From NCBI GenBank assembly GCA_017547885.1, contig JAFYOP010000001.1, positions 65,500 through 129,499 of the forward strand: DNA of 64,000 nt, given 5' to 3'. The position numbers were made by a program, and so were the translations under genes. Source of the stretch: Clostridia bacterium. Its GTDB lineage: Bacteria; Bacillota; Clostridia; Christensenellales; CAG-138. The notes below the pieces were generated by a model. It did no database searches and was not told the DNA's origin. It worked only from the letters and a program-made list of their open reading frames with translations. Positions 46,193-53,776 of this stretch are shown in pieces. Positions within the stretch are counted from its first letter, which is position 1; every line of letters starts with the position of its first letter.

Positions 46193-47509
46193 TCAGCCCT
46201 GTATATCGCTGTCGTTGAAGGGATCGCCGCACTCGGGGCAGAACTTGGGAGGATTGGCGGGATCCTCGGGCTGCCAGCCGCACTTATCGCACTTGTAGGT
46301 GGGGGCGGCAGAGGGCTTCTTTGCGCCGCACTCGGAGCAGAACTTGCCCTTGTTTACCGCGCCGCATGCGCACTTCCAGCCATTGGATGCGCCGCACTCG
46401 GCACAGAACTTGCCGGTGTTCACTGCGCCGCAGGCACAGGTCCAGCTGTTGGCGGGGGCGGCGGGAGCTGCGGCGGGCTTTGCAGCCTGCTGCTGTGCGC
46501 CTGCCTGGAAGAGGGCGGCTGCGTTGGCTCCGCCTGCGCCGGCAGCCATGTTCATGCCGGCAAAGGCTGCGAATGCACCTGCATTCTGGTTCTGGGCAGC
46601 GCTCTGCATTGCGGAGGCCTGTGCGCTGGTCAGGTATGCGGCTGCCATGGTGGGATCGGTAAGGGCAGCGCTCTGCTGCAGCTGCTTAATGCGCTCCTCG
46701 TCCTCATCGCTGGCCTTGATGGAGCTGATGCCCATGGAGACTATCTCGATACCGCGAAGATCGCGCCACTTTGCGGAAAGCTCGTCGTTAAGTATCTGAG
46801 TGAGCTCGGTGGTGCGGCCGGGGAGAGAGCTGTACTTGATGCCCATATCGCTGATGCGGGAGAATGCGGGCTGCAGTGCGGTCATAAGCTCGGTGCGCAT
46901 CTGGGAATCCAGCTTGTCGCGGGTAAAGTCGGCGGTCACGTTGCCGCATACGTTCTTGTAAAGAAGCATGGGGTTGGTTACCTTGTAGGAGTATTCGCCA
47001 AAGCACTTTACGGATACTTCCAGCTCAAGGCCTGCACCGATATTGCTGTATACTACGCGGAAGGGAACAGGATTGGCGGTGCCGTACTTGTTGCCCATTA
47101 TCTCCTTGGTGTTGAAGTAGTAAATGCGCTGATCCTTAGCGGTATCGCCGCCAAAGGTGAAACGCTTTTTGAGGGTCTCCCAAACGGCGGCAAGGCTTTC
47201 GCTGAAGTTGCCGTAGAAGATGGAGGGCTCGGTGGAGCTGTCCCATACGAATTCGCCGGCTTCTGCGCAGAACTCAACTATGGCGCCCTGCTCTACGATC
47301 ATCATGCACTGGCCTTCGTTTACAGCGATTATAGCGCCGTTGCTGATGATGTTGTCCTCGCCTCTTACGTTGGAGCTGCGGCCGCTGGTGCGCTTAACGC
47401 CCTTGGTTACCAGTACGTCTTCGGGCAGTGCGTTGCAATAGAAATAATCGCGCCACTGATCAGCCAATACGCCGGTCAATGCGCCTATGCCTGCTTTTAA
47501 AAGTCCCAT
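46193..47509 (-). CDS. SPFH/Band-7-like protein with C-terminal zinc ribbons
   Basis: 438 residues of the YdjI/'virion core protein' type. The N-terminal ~300 residues form the SPFH-like domain (TIMGLLKAGIGALTGVLADQ, QCMMIVEQGAIVEFCAEAGE, IEIVSMGISSIKASDEDEE). An Ala/Gln-rich linker (about 310-370) leads to three CxxC zinc ribbons (CACGAVNTGKFCAECG, CACGAVNKGKFCSECG, CDKCGW..FCPECG). In Bacillota these proteins are linked to membrane stress and phage-shock-like systems; no partner (YdjG/H) is next door. AAGGAG precedes ATG 47509. TATAAT on the minus strand near 47600 may be its -10. Confidence 0.85.
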   Translation of the reverse strand: MGLLKAGIGALTGVLADQWRDYFYCNALPEDVLVTKGVKRTSGRSSNVRGEDNIISNGAIIAVNEGQCMMIVEQGAIVEFCAEAGEFVWDSSTEPSIFYGNFSESLAAVWETLKKRFTFGGDTAKDQRIYYFNTKEIMGNKYGTANPVPFRVVYSNIGAGLELEVSVKCFGEYSYKVTNPMLLYKNVCGNVTADFTRDKLDSQMRTELMTALQPAFSRISDMGIKYSSLPGRTTELTQILNDELSAKWRDLRGIEIVSMGISSIKASDEDEERIKQLQQSAALTDPTMAAAYLTSAQASAMQSAAQNQNAGAFAAFAGMNMAAGAGGANAAALFQAGAQQQAAKPAAAPAAPANSWTCACGAVNTGKFCAECGASNGWKCACGAVNKGKFCSECGAKKPSAAPTYKCDKCGWQPEDPANPPKFCPECGDPFNDSDIQG

Positions 47510-47666
47510 TATAGTTTCTCCTTTCAGTTGTGTGCATAAGAAAATATGTTCCAATACGGGCATAAAGACATGAACCCGCAATATGCTTTATATATTATAG
47601 CACATATACACGCAAAGCGCCACGGAGTATTTATGAACAGGTAATATGTAATAGTGAAGAGGTGAA

Positions 47667-47846
47667 TTATCTAATCCCACCCGCCACCCTTCAATGTAGC
47701 TTTTCCTTGCGGAAAAGCGAAACGCACTAACCAAACAGTCAGAAAAAACAAGTTTCATCTTTTGAGCTTAGAGGGTCGGATTACCTCATTCGCCGTCTTC
47801 GCCGCAGGCGAAGATACCTAAAAGGGAGGTGGGTGGGATTAGATAA
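47667..47846 (+). repeat. Repeat family C, copy 3
   Basis: TTATCTAATCCCACCCGCCA at the left, complementary GGTGGGTGGGATTAGATAA at the right. Inner hairpins GCTTTTCC-TTGC-GGAAAAGC and TCTTCGCC-GCA-GGCGAAGA have different stems but the same loops as copies 1 and 2. About 180 bp. Confidence 0.82.
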
Positions 47847-47888
47847 ATAACTAAACCGTCTTAAAATGACATTTTAGGAAAACACCGT

Positions 47889-47925
47889 AAAAAAATCGAG
47901 GAAAACCCAATAGGTTTTCCTCGAA
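47889..47925 (-). terminator. Terminator of prdD-prdE
   Basis: TCGAGGAAAACC-CAATA-GGTTTTCCTCGA with TTTTTTT on the minus strand. Confidence 0.88.
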
Positions 47926-47939
47926 AAGCGTTAGCTTTA

Positions 47940-48416
47940 TTAACCCTGCTGTTCCTTCTTGCGCATCTTTATCTTGAGCATTGCAAGGGCCTTGCGTGCG
48001 TCAAGTGCGTCAACGGCATTTTCGCCTACGTTTTCGCTCTCGATGCCCTCAGGGTTCTTGTTGATGTCCACGATGGCGTCAAGGTACTCGTTGGTAACAA
48101 CGAACTGAGCCATGGTGCCGCTGAAGTTCAGGCCGGTTACGGGGATGCCGCGGATACCCAGCTGATATACGGTATTGGTGTAGTCAACGTCGCTGTTGCC
48201 CCAGCCGTCGGAGGAGACGATGGCGCCGTCTGCGCGCATGCACTCGGCCCAGATCGCAGCGCGGGTGCCTACAAGAAGCTTGTCTTCGCCGGCGTCGGGG
48301 GTGCCTACGATGATTATGCCCATCAGGTCGATCTCAGGGTCAGAGGAAACTACCTCAAGGAGAGGATCGCGGAAATGATGGAGGGAGGTTTCTTTTGTGG
48401 AAGGTCCGATACCCAT
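47940..48416 (-). CDS. prdE: PrdE-like protein (D-proline/glycine reductase component family)
   Basis: 158 residues starting MGIGPSTKETSLHHFRDPL, the hallmark of the PrdE/PrdA-GrdE family segment. GIIIVGTPDAGEDKLLVGTR, DGAIVSSDGWGNSDVDYTN and GLNFSGTMAQFVVTNEYLDA follow. In D-proline-reducing clostridia PrdE accompanies the pyruvoyl/selenocysteine enzyme PrdAB in Stickland fermentation. Here it follows the prdD-like gene by 19 bases, with AAAGGAGG, and is closed by a strong terminator; prdA, prdB and prdC are absent from the window. Assignment rests on remembered family sequence, not on a search. Confidence 0.7.
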   Translation of the reverse strand: MGIGPSTKETSLHHFRDPLLEVVSSDPEIDLMGIIIVGTPDAGEDKLLVGTRAAIWAECMRADGAIVSSDGWGNSDVDYTNTVYQLGIRGIPVTGLNFSGTMAQFVVTNEYLDAIVDINKNPEGIESENVGENAVDALDARKALAMLKIKMRKKEQQG

Positions 48417-48435
48417 TATGCGTTTCCTCCTTTAA

Positions 48436-49203
48436 TTACTGCATGGAACGGATGATACCGTCGCGATATTCGTTGGGGGTGACGACCACAGGCATGTTGC
48501 CCATGTGGATGATGCTCTTGCTGCCTTCGGTGCCGCTGGGCTCCTTGCCGAAGAGGTGGGTGTCATACATTGCGCCCTGACCTGCAACCTGCTTGATGAT
48601 AACTACGCGCTTTTTGCCGGGGCGTACGGTGTCGTAGTAGGTATTGCGGGTGGTGCACAGGTCGCCCTTGAACTTCTTGAGCTTGTCGCGGTAGCTCTGG
48701 ATGAACTTATCGCAGGCGCCGTGGGCACGGGTGCAGGCGTTCATATCCTGGCCCATGTGGGACTTGAACAGGAAGTCAAAGCTGATGATAACATCGTTAT
48801 CGCCGGGAGTACCTGCCTTGTTGAGGAACAGCTTATCCTTAAGGTTGCCTTCGGAGGAGCCAAACTCATAGGTCTGTACGCCGTCCACGTCCACGCCGGT
48901 CATCATGAAGTAAACGCCGGTGATGGTGTGGGTGATGCCCTCGCCCAGTATGCCCAGAACCTTGGTGGATACGGGAATGATATCCATCATGGTGTTGGTC
49001 CAGCGGTCGTGGTCGCCGGGCTGGATTATCTGGATGTCGATCTTTTCGATGATGTCCTTGTTTTCTTCCATGAGCGTATCAAGAAGCTCACGGCTAACGG
49101 TCATTTTGCCGTCCGGGGTAACGTCGTTATGTTCGCCCCATTCCACGGAATTAACGTGGAAGGACTTGATGACCAGACGCCTCAGGTTGATTTCCTGTGC
49201 CAT
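48436..49203 (-). CDS. prdD: PrdD-like protein (D-proline reductase cluster)
   Basis: 255 residues. Recognisable segments: LRRLVIKSFHVNSVEWGEHN, IIQPGDHDRWTNTMMDIIPV, STKVLGILGEGITHTITGVY, EFGSSEGNLKDKLFLNKAGT, VRPGKKRVVIIKQVAGQGAM and MGNMPVVVTPNEYRDG. These match the PrdD/PrdA region of proline reductase clusters. Cys pairs occur in NACTRAHGAC and LCTTRN, near where PrdA forms its pyruvoyl group, but maturation here is uncertain. First gene of a two-gene operon with prdE. The leader holds a GGGCAACC..GGTATGCCC hairpin (about 49237-49262). Confidence 0.72.
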   Translation of the reverse strand: MAQEINLRRLVIKSFHVNSVEWGEHNDVTPDGKMTVSRELLDTLMEENKDIIEKIDIQIIQPGDHDRWTNTMMDIIPVSTKVLGILGEGITHTITGVYFMMTGVDVDGVQTYEFGSSEGNLKDKLFLNKAGTPGDNDVIISFDFLFKSHMGQDMNACTRAHGACDKFIQSYRDKLKKFKGDLCTTRNTYYDTVRPGKKRVVIIKQVAGQGAMYDTHLFGKEPSGTEGSKSIIHMGNMPVVVTPNEYRDGIIRSMQ

Positions 49204-49369
49204 TTCTGTTCCTCCGCAGCGGTATTTTTTAATATTTTGGGCATACCAAAAATGACGGTTGCCCGTATATAAAAATCTTATATGAAAACAGGCAAAAAGT
49301 AAAGTTAAAAAAGATAAAAATATAACGATTTGACGTAAAGATTATGCCGGGGATAACGGCTGCAAAGCA

Positions 49370-49396
49370 AAGGGCTGCTCAGCCGGAGCAGCCCTT
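49370..49396 (-). terminator. Terminator of the zur-znu operon
   Basis: AAGGGCTGCTC-AGCCG-GAGCAGCCCTT with TTTGC on the minus strand. Confidence 0.75.
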
Positions 49397-49415
49397 ATGC
49401 TGATGATATTGCAGT

Positions 49416-50237
49416 TTATTTCAGCGTTTTTATATGTGCGATCAGCGAAAATACCGCAAATGCAGCTATATTCACCGCCACTACGCTTGCGCCGGTGGGG
49501 GTGGAGAAGAAAAAGCTGATGAACATGCCGATGATAAAGCACACAGCGGACAGCATGCCCGAGCATATTACCGTGCCCTTGAAGGTTTTGCAAAGGCGCA
49601 TGGCGGTGAGGGGCGGGAAGATGATAAGGCTGGAGATAAGCAGGGCGCCCATCATGCGCATGCCGAGGACTATTATCACGGCGGTAAGGCAGGCAAGGAG
49701 GGTATTGTAGCTGCCGGCGGGAGAGCCTGTGGCACGGGCAAAGCCCTCGTCAAAGGTAACGGCAAACATCCTGTTGTAAAACAGCAGGAAAAGGATAAGC
49801 ACGGCAGCGGAAAGCACAAGGCTGAGGGCGGCATCCGGGCCGCTCATGGCAAGTATGCTGCCAAAGAGATAGTTCATTATGTCGGTATTTACGCCGGTGG
49901 TGGTGGATATCACCATAACTCCCAGGGCAAGGGAGCCTGTGGAGATAAGGGCTATTGCACCGTCCCCCTTTATGTGAGCATTTTCGCTGATACGAAGCAG
50001 CAGTACGGCGGCAATAACCACTACGGGGATGGCAACAGCAAGCTCCGCCATGCCGGTGACTGCGGCGATGGACAATGCGCCAAAGCCCACATGGGAAAGT
50101 CCGTCGCCTATCATGGAATAGCGTTTAAGCACAAGGCTTACCCCAAGCAGCGCAGCGGATACCGAAACCAGCACGCCCACTATGAGAGCCCGCACCATAA
50201 AGGAATATGAAAACATCGCTGTCATTGCCTGTATCAT
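49416..50237 (-). CDS. znuB: Zinc ABC transporter, permease
   Basis: 273 residues, about eight to nine membrane helices, ABC-3 (ZnuB/MntB) family. Motifs include VSVSAALLGVSLVLKRYSMI, GDGLSHVGFGALSI, MRMMGALLISSLIIFPPLTA and the ending FFFSTPTGASVVAVNIAAF. It forms the channel for Zn2+ passed on by ZnuA. It overlaps znuC by 4 bases. Metal choice (Zn2+ over Mn2+) is inferred from the His-rich ZnuA and the linked Zur-like regulator. Confidence 0.93.
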   Translation of the reverse strand: MIQAMTAMFSYSFMVRALIVGVLVSVSAALLGVSLVLKRYSMIGDGLSHVGFGALSIAAVTGMAELAVAIPVVVIAAVLLLRISENAHIKGDGAIALISTGSLALGVMVISTTTGVNTDIMNYLFGSILAMSGPDAALSLVLSAAVLILFLLFYNRMFAVTFDEGFARATGSPAGSYNTLLACLTAVIIVLGMRMMGALLISSLIIFPPLTAMRLCKTFKGTVICSGMLSAVCFIIGMFISFFFSTPTGASVVAVNIAAFAVFSLIAHIKTLK

Positions 50238-50938
50238 GCGCCGCCTCCCAAAAAGGCAGAGCCTGACGAGGTGGCCTTGTATTCCTCCGGGGTGCCGTAG
50301 AATATTGCTCCGTTGCCAAGGTGCAGCATGTGCTTTGCCATGGACACAGCGGCGGGTATGTCGTGGGATACCATAATTACGGTGATGCCGTCATTGCGGT
50401 TAAGGTGGGATATTATGCGGTAAAGCTCCGCCGTGGCGATGGGGTCAAGGCCGGAGGCGGGCTCGTCCAGCAGCAGCAGCCTGTGGGTGGCGCAGAGGGC
50501 GCGGGCAAGCAGCACACGCCGCTGCTGACCTCCGGAAAGCTGGCCGTAGCACTGTTTTGCGATGGAGGATATGCCGAGGCGTACCATGTTGTCTGCGGCC
50601 CGCTGCTTTTCGGCTTTCTTGTAAAAGGGGCGATGGCCTATGGAATTAAGGCAGCCTGAAAGCACCACTTCTTCAACGCTTGCGGGAAAGTCGTGGTGGA
50701 ATTTATTCTGCTGGGGAAGGTAGCCTATTTCCTTGTGCATAAGGCCATCCCCTGTGTATATGTGGCCGGACTTGGGCTTTATCAGGCCCAACAGGCCCTT
50801 TATCAGGGTGGACTTGCCGGCGCCGTTTTCCCCGGTAACGCAGAGAAGGTCTCCCTGCTCCACGGAGAAATCAAGGCCGGATATTACCACTCTTCCGTCA
50901 TAGGCAAGGGCAGCGTTTTCGCAGGTCAAAAGGGACAT
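50234..50938 (-). CDS. znuC: Zinc ABC transporter, ATP-binding protein
   Basis: 234-residue ABC ATPase: Walker A GENGAGKSTLIKGLLG (about 35-50), Q-loop GYLPQQNKFHHDFP, signature LSGGQQRRVLLARAL, Walker B LLLLDEPASGLDP and the H-loop VSHDI. Start ATG 50938 lies right behind znuA, with AGGAGG 12 bases upstream inside znuA. Drives Zn2+ uptake with ZnuA and ZnuB. Confidence 0.94.
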   Translation of the reverse strand: MSLLTCENAALAYDGRVVISGLDFSVEQGDLLCVTGENGAGKSTLIKGLLGLIKPKSGHIYTGDGLMHKEIGYLPQQNKFHHDFPASVEEVVLSGCLNSIGHRPFYKKAEKQRAADNMVRLGISSIAKQCYGQLSGGQQRRVLLARALCATHRLLLLDEPASGLDPIATAELYRIISHLNRNDGITVIMVSHDIPAAVSMAKHMLHLGNGAIFYGTPEEYKATSSGSAFLGGGA

Positions 50939-50939
50939 A

Positions 50940-51896
50940 TCAGTACAGGGCCTCCTGTAAGTTTGCAAGGTTTTGCTCCATAAGGGAGATATAGGTTGCG
51001 CCGGATTCAAACTCTTCCTTTGTAAGGTTATGGCAGGAGGTAAAGGTAAGTACCTTTGCCCCGGTGGCTTCCGCAATGGCGGAGGCAAGGCGGCGGTTGG
51101 AGAGCTCAATGGAGAACACCACAGGGATGTTCTGCTCCTTTACCTTATCTATAAGGAAGGCTATTGTGGCGGCGGAGGGTTCGGTATCTGCAGAGCAGCC
51201 GGGGAAGGCGGCAAAATACTCAAGGCCGTATTCCTCGGTAAAATACCTGACGGGGAACCTGTCCCCAAACACCATGGTGCGGCGCTTTGCGCCATCCACT
51301 GCGGCGCGGATATCAGCATCCAGCTTTGCAAGGCGGGCCTGATACGCATCACAGCGGGAGGAGTATGCGGCGGCGTTGGCTGCATCCAGAGCACACAGCC
51401 TGTCCGCTATTGCTTTTGTGATGAGGGCGGCATTATTGGGGGAGGTCCATACGTGCTCGTCATAGCCCTCGGTATCCTGATGGTCGTGGTCGTGGCCGCA
51501 GGATTCATCGTGGTGATGATGGCCTGATTCCATGCCTTCAACGGATTCTTCGTAAAGGGGGGTCACCACGTCCAGCATGGCGATCACCTTATCCTCATCT
51601 ATTTCAAGGGAAGATATCATGTCGGTCACCCATGCTTCGTTTTCGCCGCCGGCGTAGATAAACAGATCGCAGTTTTGTATGTCTATCATATCCCTTGGGG
51701 TGGGCTCGTAGGAGTGGGCCTCAGCACCGGGGGAGAGAAGCATGCGGATATTGGCATCATCCGCTGCTATTTGGCGGGCAAAATCAAAAGCCGGGAAGGC
51801 AGTGGTGATGATGGTGAATCCATCTGTATCCACAGGGGGAGTACAGCCTGCGAGCAGCAGAAGCGCCGCAACCAGAGCAAGGATGCGCTTCAGCAT
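50940..51896 (-). CDS. znuA: Zinc ABC transporter, substrate-binding lipoprotein
   Basis: 318 residues. The signal peptide ends in LLLLAGC, so the protein is lipid-anchored. Cluster A-I fold: LSPGAEAHSYEPTPRDMIDI with the first His ligand, a His/Asp-rich loop (GHHHHDESCGHDHDHQ) typical of zinc-specific ZnuA, DEHVWTSPNNAAL with the second His, and a later region RTMVFGDRFPVRYF where a His ligand often lies but is an Asp/Arg here. AAAGGA precedes ATG 51896, which overlaps the end of zur by 7 bases. Confidence 0.93.
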   Translation of the reverse strand: MLKRILALVAALLLLAGCTPPVDTDGFTIITTAFPAFDFARQIAADDANIRMLLSPGAEAHSYEPTPRDMIDIQNCDLFIYAGGENEAWVTDMISSLEIDEDKVIAMLDVVTPLYEESVEGMESGHHHHDESCGHDHDHQDTEGYDEHVWTSPNNAALITKAIADRLCALDAANAAAYSSRCDAYQARLAKLDADIRAAVDGAKRRTMVFGDRFPVRYFTEEYGLEYFAAFPGCSADTEPSAATIAFLIDKVKEQNIPVVFSIELSNRRLASAIAEATGAKVLTFTSCHNLTKEEFESGATYISLMEQNLANLQEALY

Positions 51897-52291
51897 GTGG
51901 CGTCCTTTCCACGGCAGCCTTCGCACAAGCCGTACAGCACGCTTTCCCTAAGGTCAAGGGTAAAGCCGTGGGCGGAGGCTATATGCTCCGCAAGGCCGGA
52001 TACCTGATCGCAGGTAAGGTGGATAAGCTTGCCGCAGCCCCGGCACTTAAGGTGAAAATGCTCATGGCAGTTTCCGTGCTGATGGGCGTACTGATACAGC
52101 ACCCTCTTTCCCTCGTGGAAGCGGCGCAGCTCACCCTGCTCTGTCATGCGGCTGAGCTGGCGGTACAGTGTGCTTTTGCCAAGGGCACCGTCGGCGCAGA
52201 GGGCGTCTATTATTTCATCTGAGGAGTACTGCTCCTTTTGCCCTGTGCGGAAGAAATCCCGAAGGGCCTTGTACTGCATGGTTTTATACAT
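51890..52291 (-). CDS. zur: Fur-family zinc-responsive regulator (Zur-like)
   Basis: 133 residues. The N-terminal winged helix includes SSDEIIDALCADGALGKSTL and the recognition region TLYRQLSRMTEQGELRRF. The His-rich hinge is HQHGNCHEHFHLKCRGCGKL, with the structural zinc pairs CRGC and CEGC near the end. First gene of zur-znuA-znuC-znuB, downstream of a 7-1-7 palindrome covering its own transcription start, so it is probably autoregulated by zinc. Identification as Zur rather than Fur or PerR rests on the operon. Confidence 0.9.
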   Translation of the reverse strand: MYKTMQYKALRDFFRTGQKEQYSSDEIIDALCADGALGKSTLYRQLSRMTEQGELRRFHEGKRVLYQYAHQHGNCHEHFHLKCRGCGKLIHLTCDQVSGLAEHIASAHGFTLDLRESVLYGLCEGCRGKDATC

Positions 52292-52320
52292 TATAAAATC
52301 ACCTTTGGGGGATGGAATAG

Positions 52321-52374
52321 TCTCACAAACTGAGAGTTACTCTCACATTATACAGGCGATTTTATCAATGTCAA
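52321..52374 (-). promoter_or_regulatory. Promoter and Zur-box-like operator of zur-znuACB
   Basis: On the minus strand TTGACA (52369-52374), 16 bases, TATAAT (52347-52352). Immediately downstream, over the expected start, is a perfect 7-1-7 palindrome TGAGAGTTACTCTCA (52331-52345), the Fur/Zur operator layout. A second half-overlapping dyad, TCTCACAAACTGAGA (52321-52335), could bind another dimer. Confidence 0.85.
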
Positions 52375-52506
52375 GGGCACAAAGGCAAAAAAGGCCGAGA
52401 ATATGAGGGGAAAATAAGCCGCTGCCTTGACAAAGGAAAAGGGGAGAAATAACATATATTAGGCGAAAGATTTAAATTTCAAAATCAAGTACAGAATTTA
52501 AATTTA

Positions 52507-52577
52507 TCGCTTTTCTTTCTCTTTTTGCTTCTTTTTCTGCTTTATTTTCGCGTCCGAAAAGAAAGAGAAAAAGAAGG
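52507..52577 (-). repeat. Repeat family B, copy 4 (inverted)
   Basis: CGCTTTTCTTTCTCTTTTTG then CTTCTTTTTCTG..CCGAAAAGAAAGAGAAAAAG; family B on the minus strand. Its last bases (AAGAAGG) form the only ribosome binding site of the AEC gene. Confidence 0.7.
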
Positions 52578-52581
52578 TAAT

Positions 52582-53538
52582 ATGGTAACAAAGGACAGGA
52601 TCATGCTTCAGACGTTTTTTAATTCCATATCCGCCGTGCTGGTGGTAATGATAATAATGGGCATGGGCTATTTTATGGGCCATAAGGGCTGGATGAAGGC
52701 AGAGCACAAACCCATGATGTATAAGCTGATAATATGGATAGCCATGCCGGCCCTCTGCGTAAACAGCATACAGACCAACTTTACCCGGGATATGTTTCGG
52801 GGGGCAGGGGCATTTATGGCAGTGCCCATACTTAACATAGCGCTGCTTACCATATTTGCGGCGCTGCTGGCAAGGATAATAAAGCTGCCAAAAAAGAGAA
52901 CAGGCGTATTTGTGGTCATGTGCTGCCTGTCCAATTCCATATTTATAGGATACCCAATGTGCGTTGAGCTGCTGGGAGAACAGTGTGTGACATATGTAAT
53001 GTGGTATTACATATTCAACACCATATTCTTCCAGACTCTGGGCGTGTGGCTGATAAAGAAGGACGCTGTGGGAGGCGGCTCCCCCCTTGACGGGCTTAAG
53101 ATAGTGCTGAAAAATCCTCCCTTTATCGGAATAATGGCAGGCATAATACTGCTGGCGCTGGATATAAGGCTGCCTCAGTTTGCCCTGAGCTTTACAAAGT
53201 ATCTGGGCAACATGGTATCTCCCCTGGGGCTTATATACTCCGGCTTTATAATGTATGAAACCGGCCTTGGCAGCCTTAAGCCGGAAAAGGGACTGCCCCT
53301 TACCATGATAATGCGCTTTGTGGTATCCCCTGCGCTGTGCATGCTGCTGTGCTCTGTGTTTGGCCTTAGCGGCCTTGCAAGGGACACCTTTGTGGTGGAG
53401 GTAACTATGCCCACCATGACACAGGTGGCTGTGCAGGCCTCAGGCCTTGGGGCAGATGAGCAATACGCCGCAAAGGGAGCCACCCTTACCACCCTGTGCA
53501 TGTTCGCAGTGATACCCATATTAATGATGATACTGTAA
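52582..53538 (+). CDS. AEC family transporter (auxin efflux carrier type)
   Basis: 318 residues with ten predicted membrane helices in two halves (VVMIIMGMGYFMGHKGW; NPPFIGIMAGIILLALDIRL). The core helix breaks with Asn/Pro appear in MPALCVNS, CCLSNSIFIGYPM and EVTMPTMTQVAVQASGLG. Family members export or import organic acids such as malate; the substrate is not readable here. ATG 52582 is preceded by AGAAGG that belongs to repeat B4. Repeat D2 begins 2 bases after the stop. Confidence 0.9.
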   Translation: MVTKDRIMLQTFFNSISAVLVVMIIMGMGYFMGHKGWMKAEHKPMMYKLIIWIAMPALCVNSIQTNFTRDMFRGAGAFMAVPILNIALLTIFAALLARIIKLPKKRTGVFVVMCCLSNSIFIGYPMCVELLGEQCVTYVMWYYIFNTIFFQTLGVWLIKKDAVGGGSPLDGLKIVLKNPPFIGIMAGIILLALDIRLPQFALSFTKYLGNMVSPLGLIYSGFIMYETGLGSLKPEKGLPLTMIMRFVVSPALCMLLCSVFGLSGLARDTFVVEVTMPTMTQVAVQASGLGADEQYAAKGATLTTLCMFAVIPILMMIL

Positions 53539-53539
53539 A

Positions 53540-53721
53540 TGTCGAAAAAGTCCTATTGGGACTTTTTCGAGGAAACAGATTTTGCCTAAAACGCAAAAGC
53601 ATTTCCGGGCGGCAAAATCTGCAAAGTGCGAAAACCTTACGGTTTTCATCCGTTTTGCCGTACATGCCGCCAAAGCCGGAATGAAAATCAAGGAGTTGCG
53701 ACCCCTTGATAATCCCCGGAG
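53540..53721 (+). repeat. Repeat family D, copy 2
   Basis: GAAAAAGTCC-TATT-GGGACTTTTTC; AGATTTTGCC..GGCAAAATCT; GAAAACC-TTAC-GGTTTTC; TCCGTTTTGCCGTACATGCC with CAAAGCCGGA; CAAGGAGTTGCGACCCCTTG; ATCCCCGGAG. Directly downstream of the AEC gene; its first hairpin ends GGACTTTTTC and may be that gene's terminator. Confidence 0.82.
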
Positions 53722-53741
53722 AATACTTTATCCGATAGACT

Positions 53742-53769
53742 AAGCCCCGCTCAAAAGAGCGGGGCTTTT
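53742..53769. terminator. Terminator between the AEC gene and the DUF3794-LysM gene
   Basis: AAGCCCCGCTC-AAAA-GAGCGGGGCTTTT: strong stem, usable in both directions. Confidence 0.85.
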
Positions 53770-53776
53770 CATACTA

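Noticed and set aside
49204..49262. Sigma-54 promoter before prdD
   Set aside because: No GG-N10-GC spacing at the -24/-12 positions; TGGTATGCCC is part of a hairpin.
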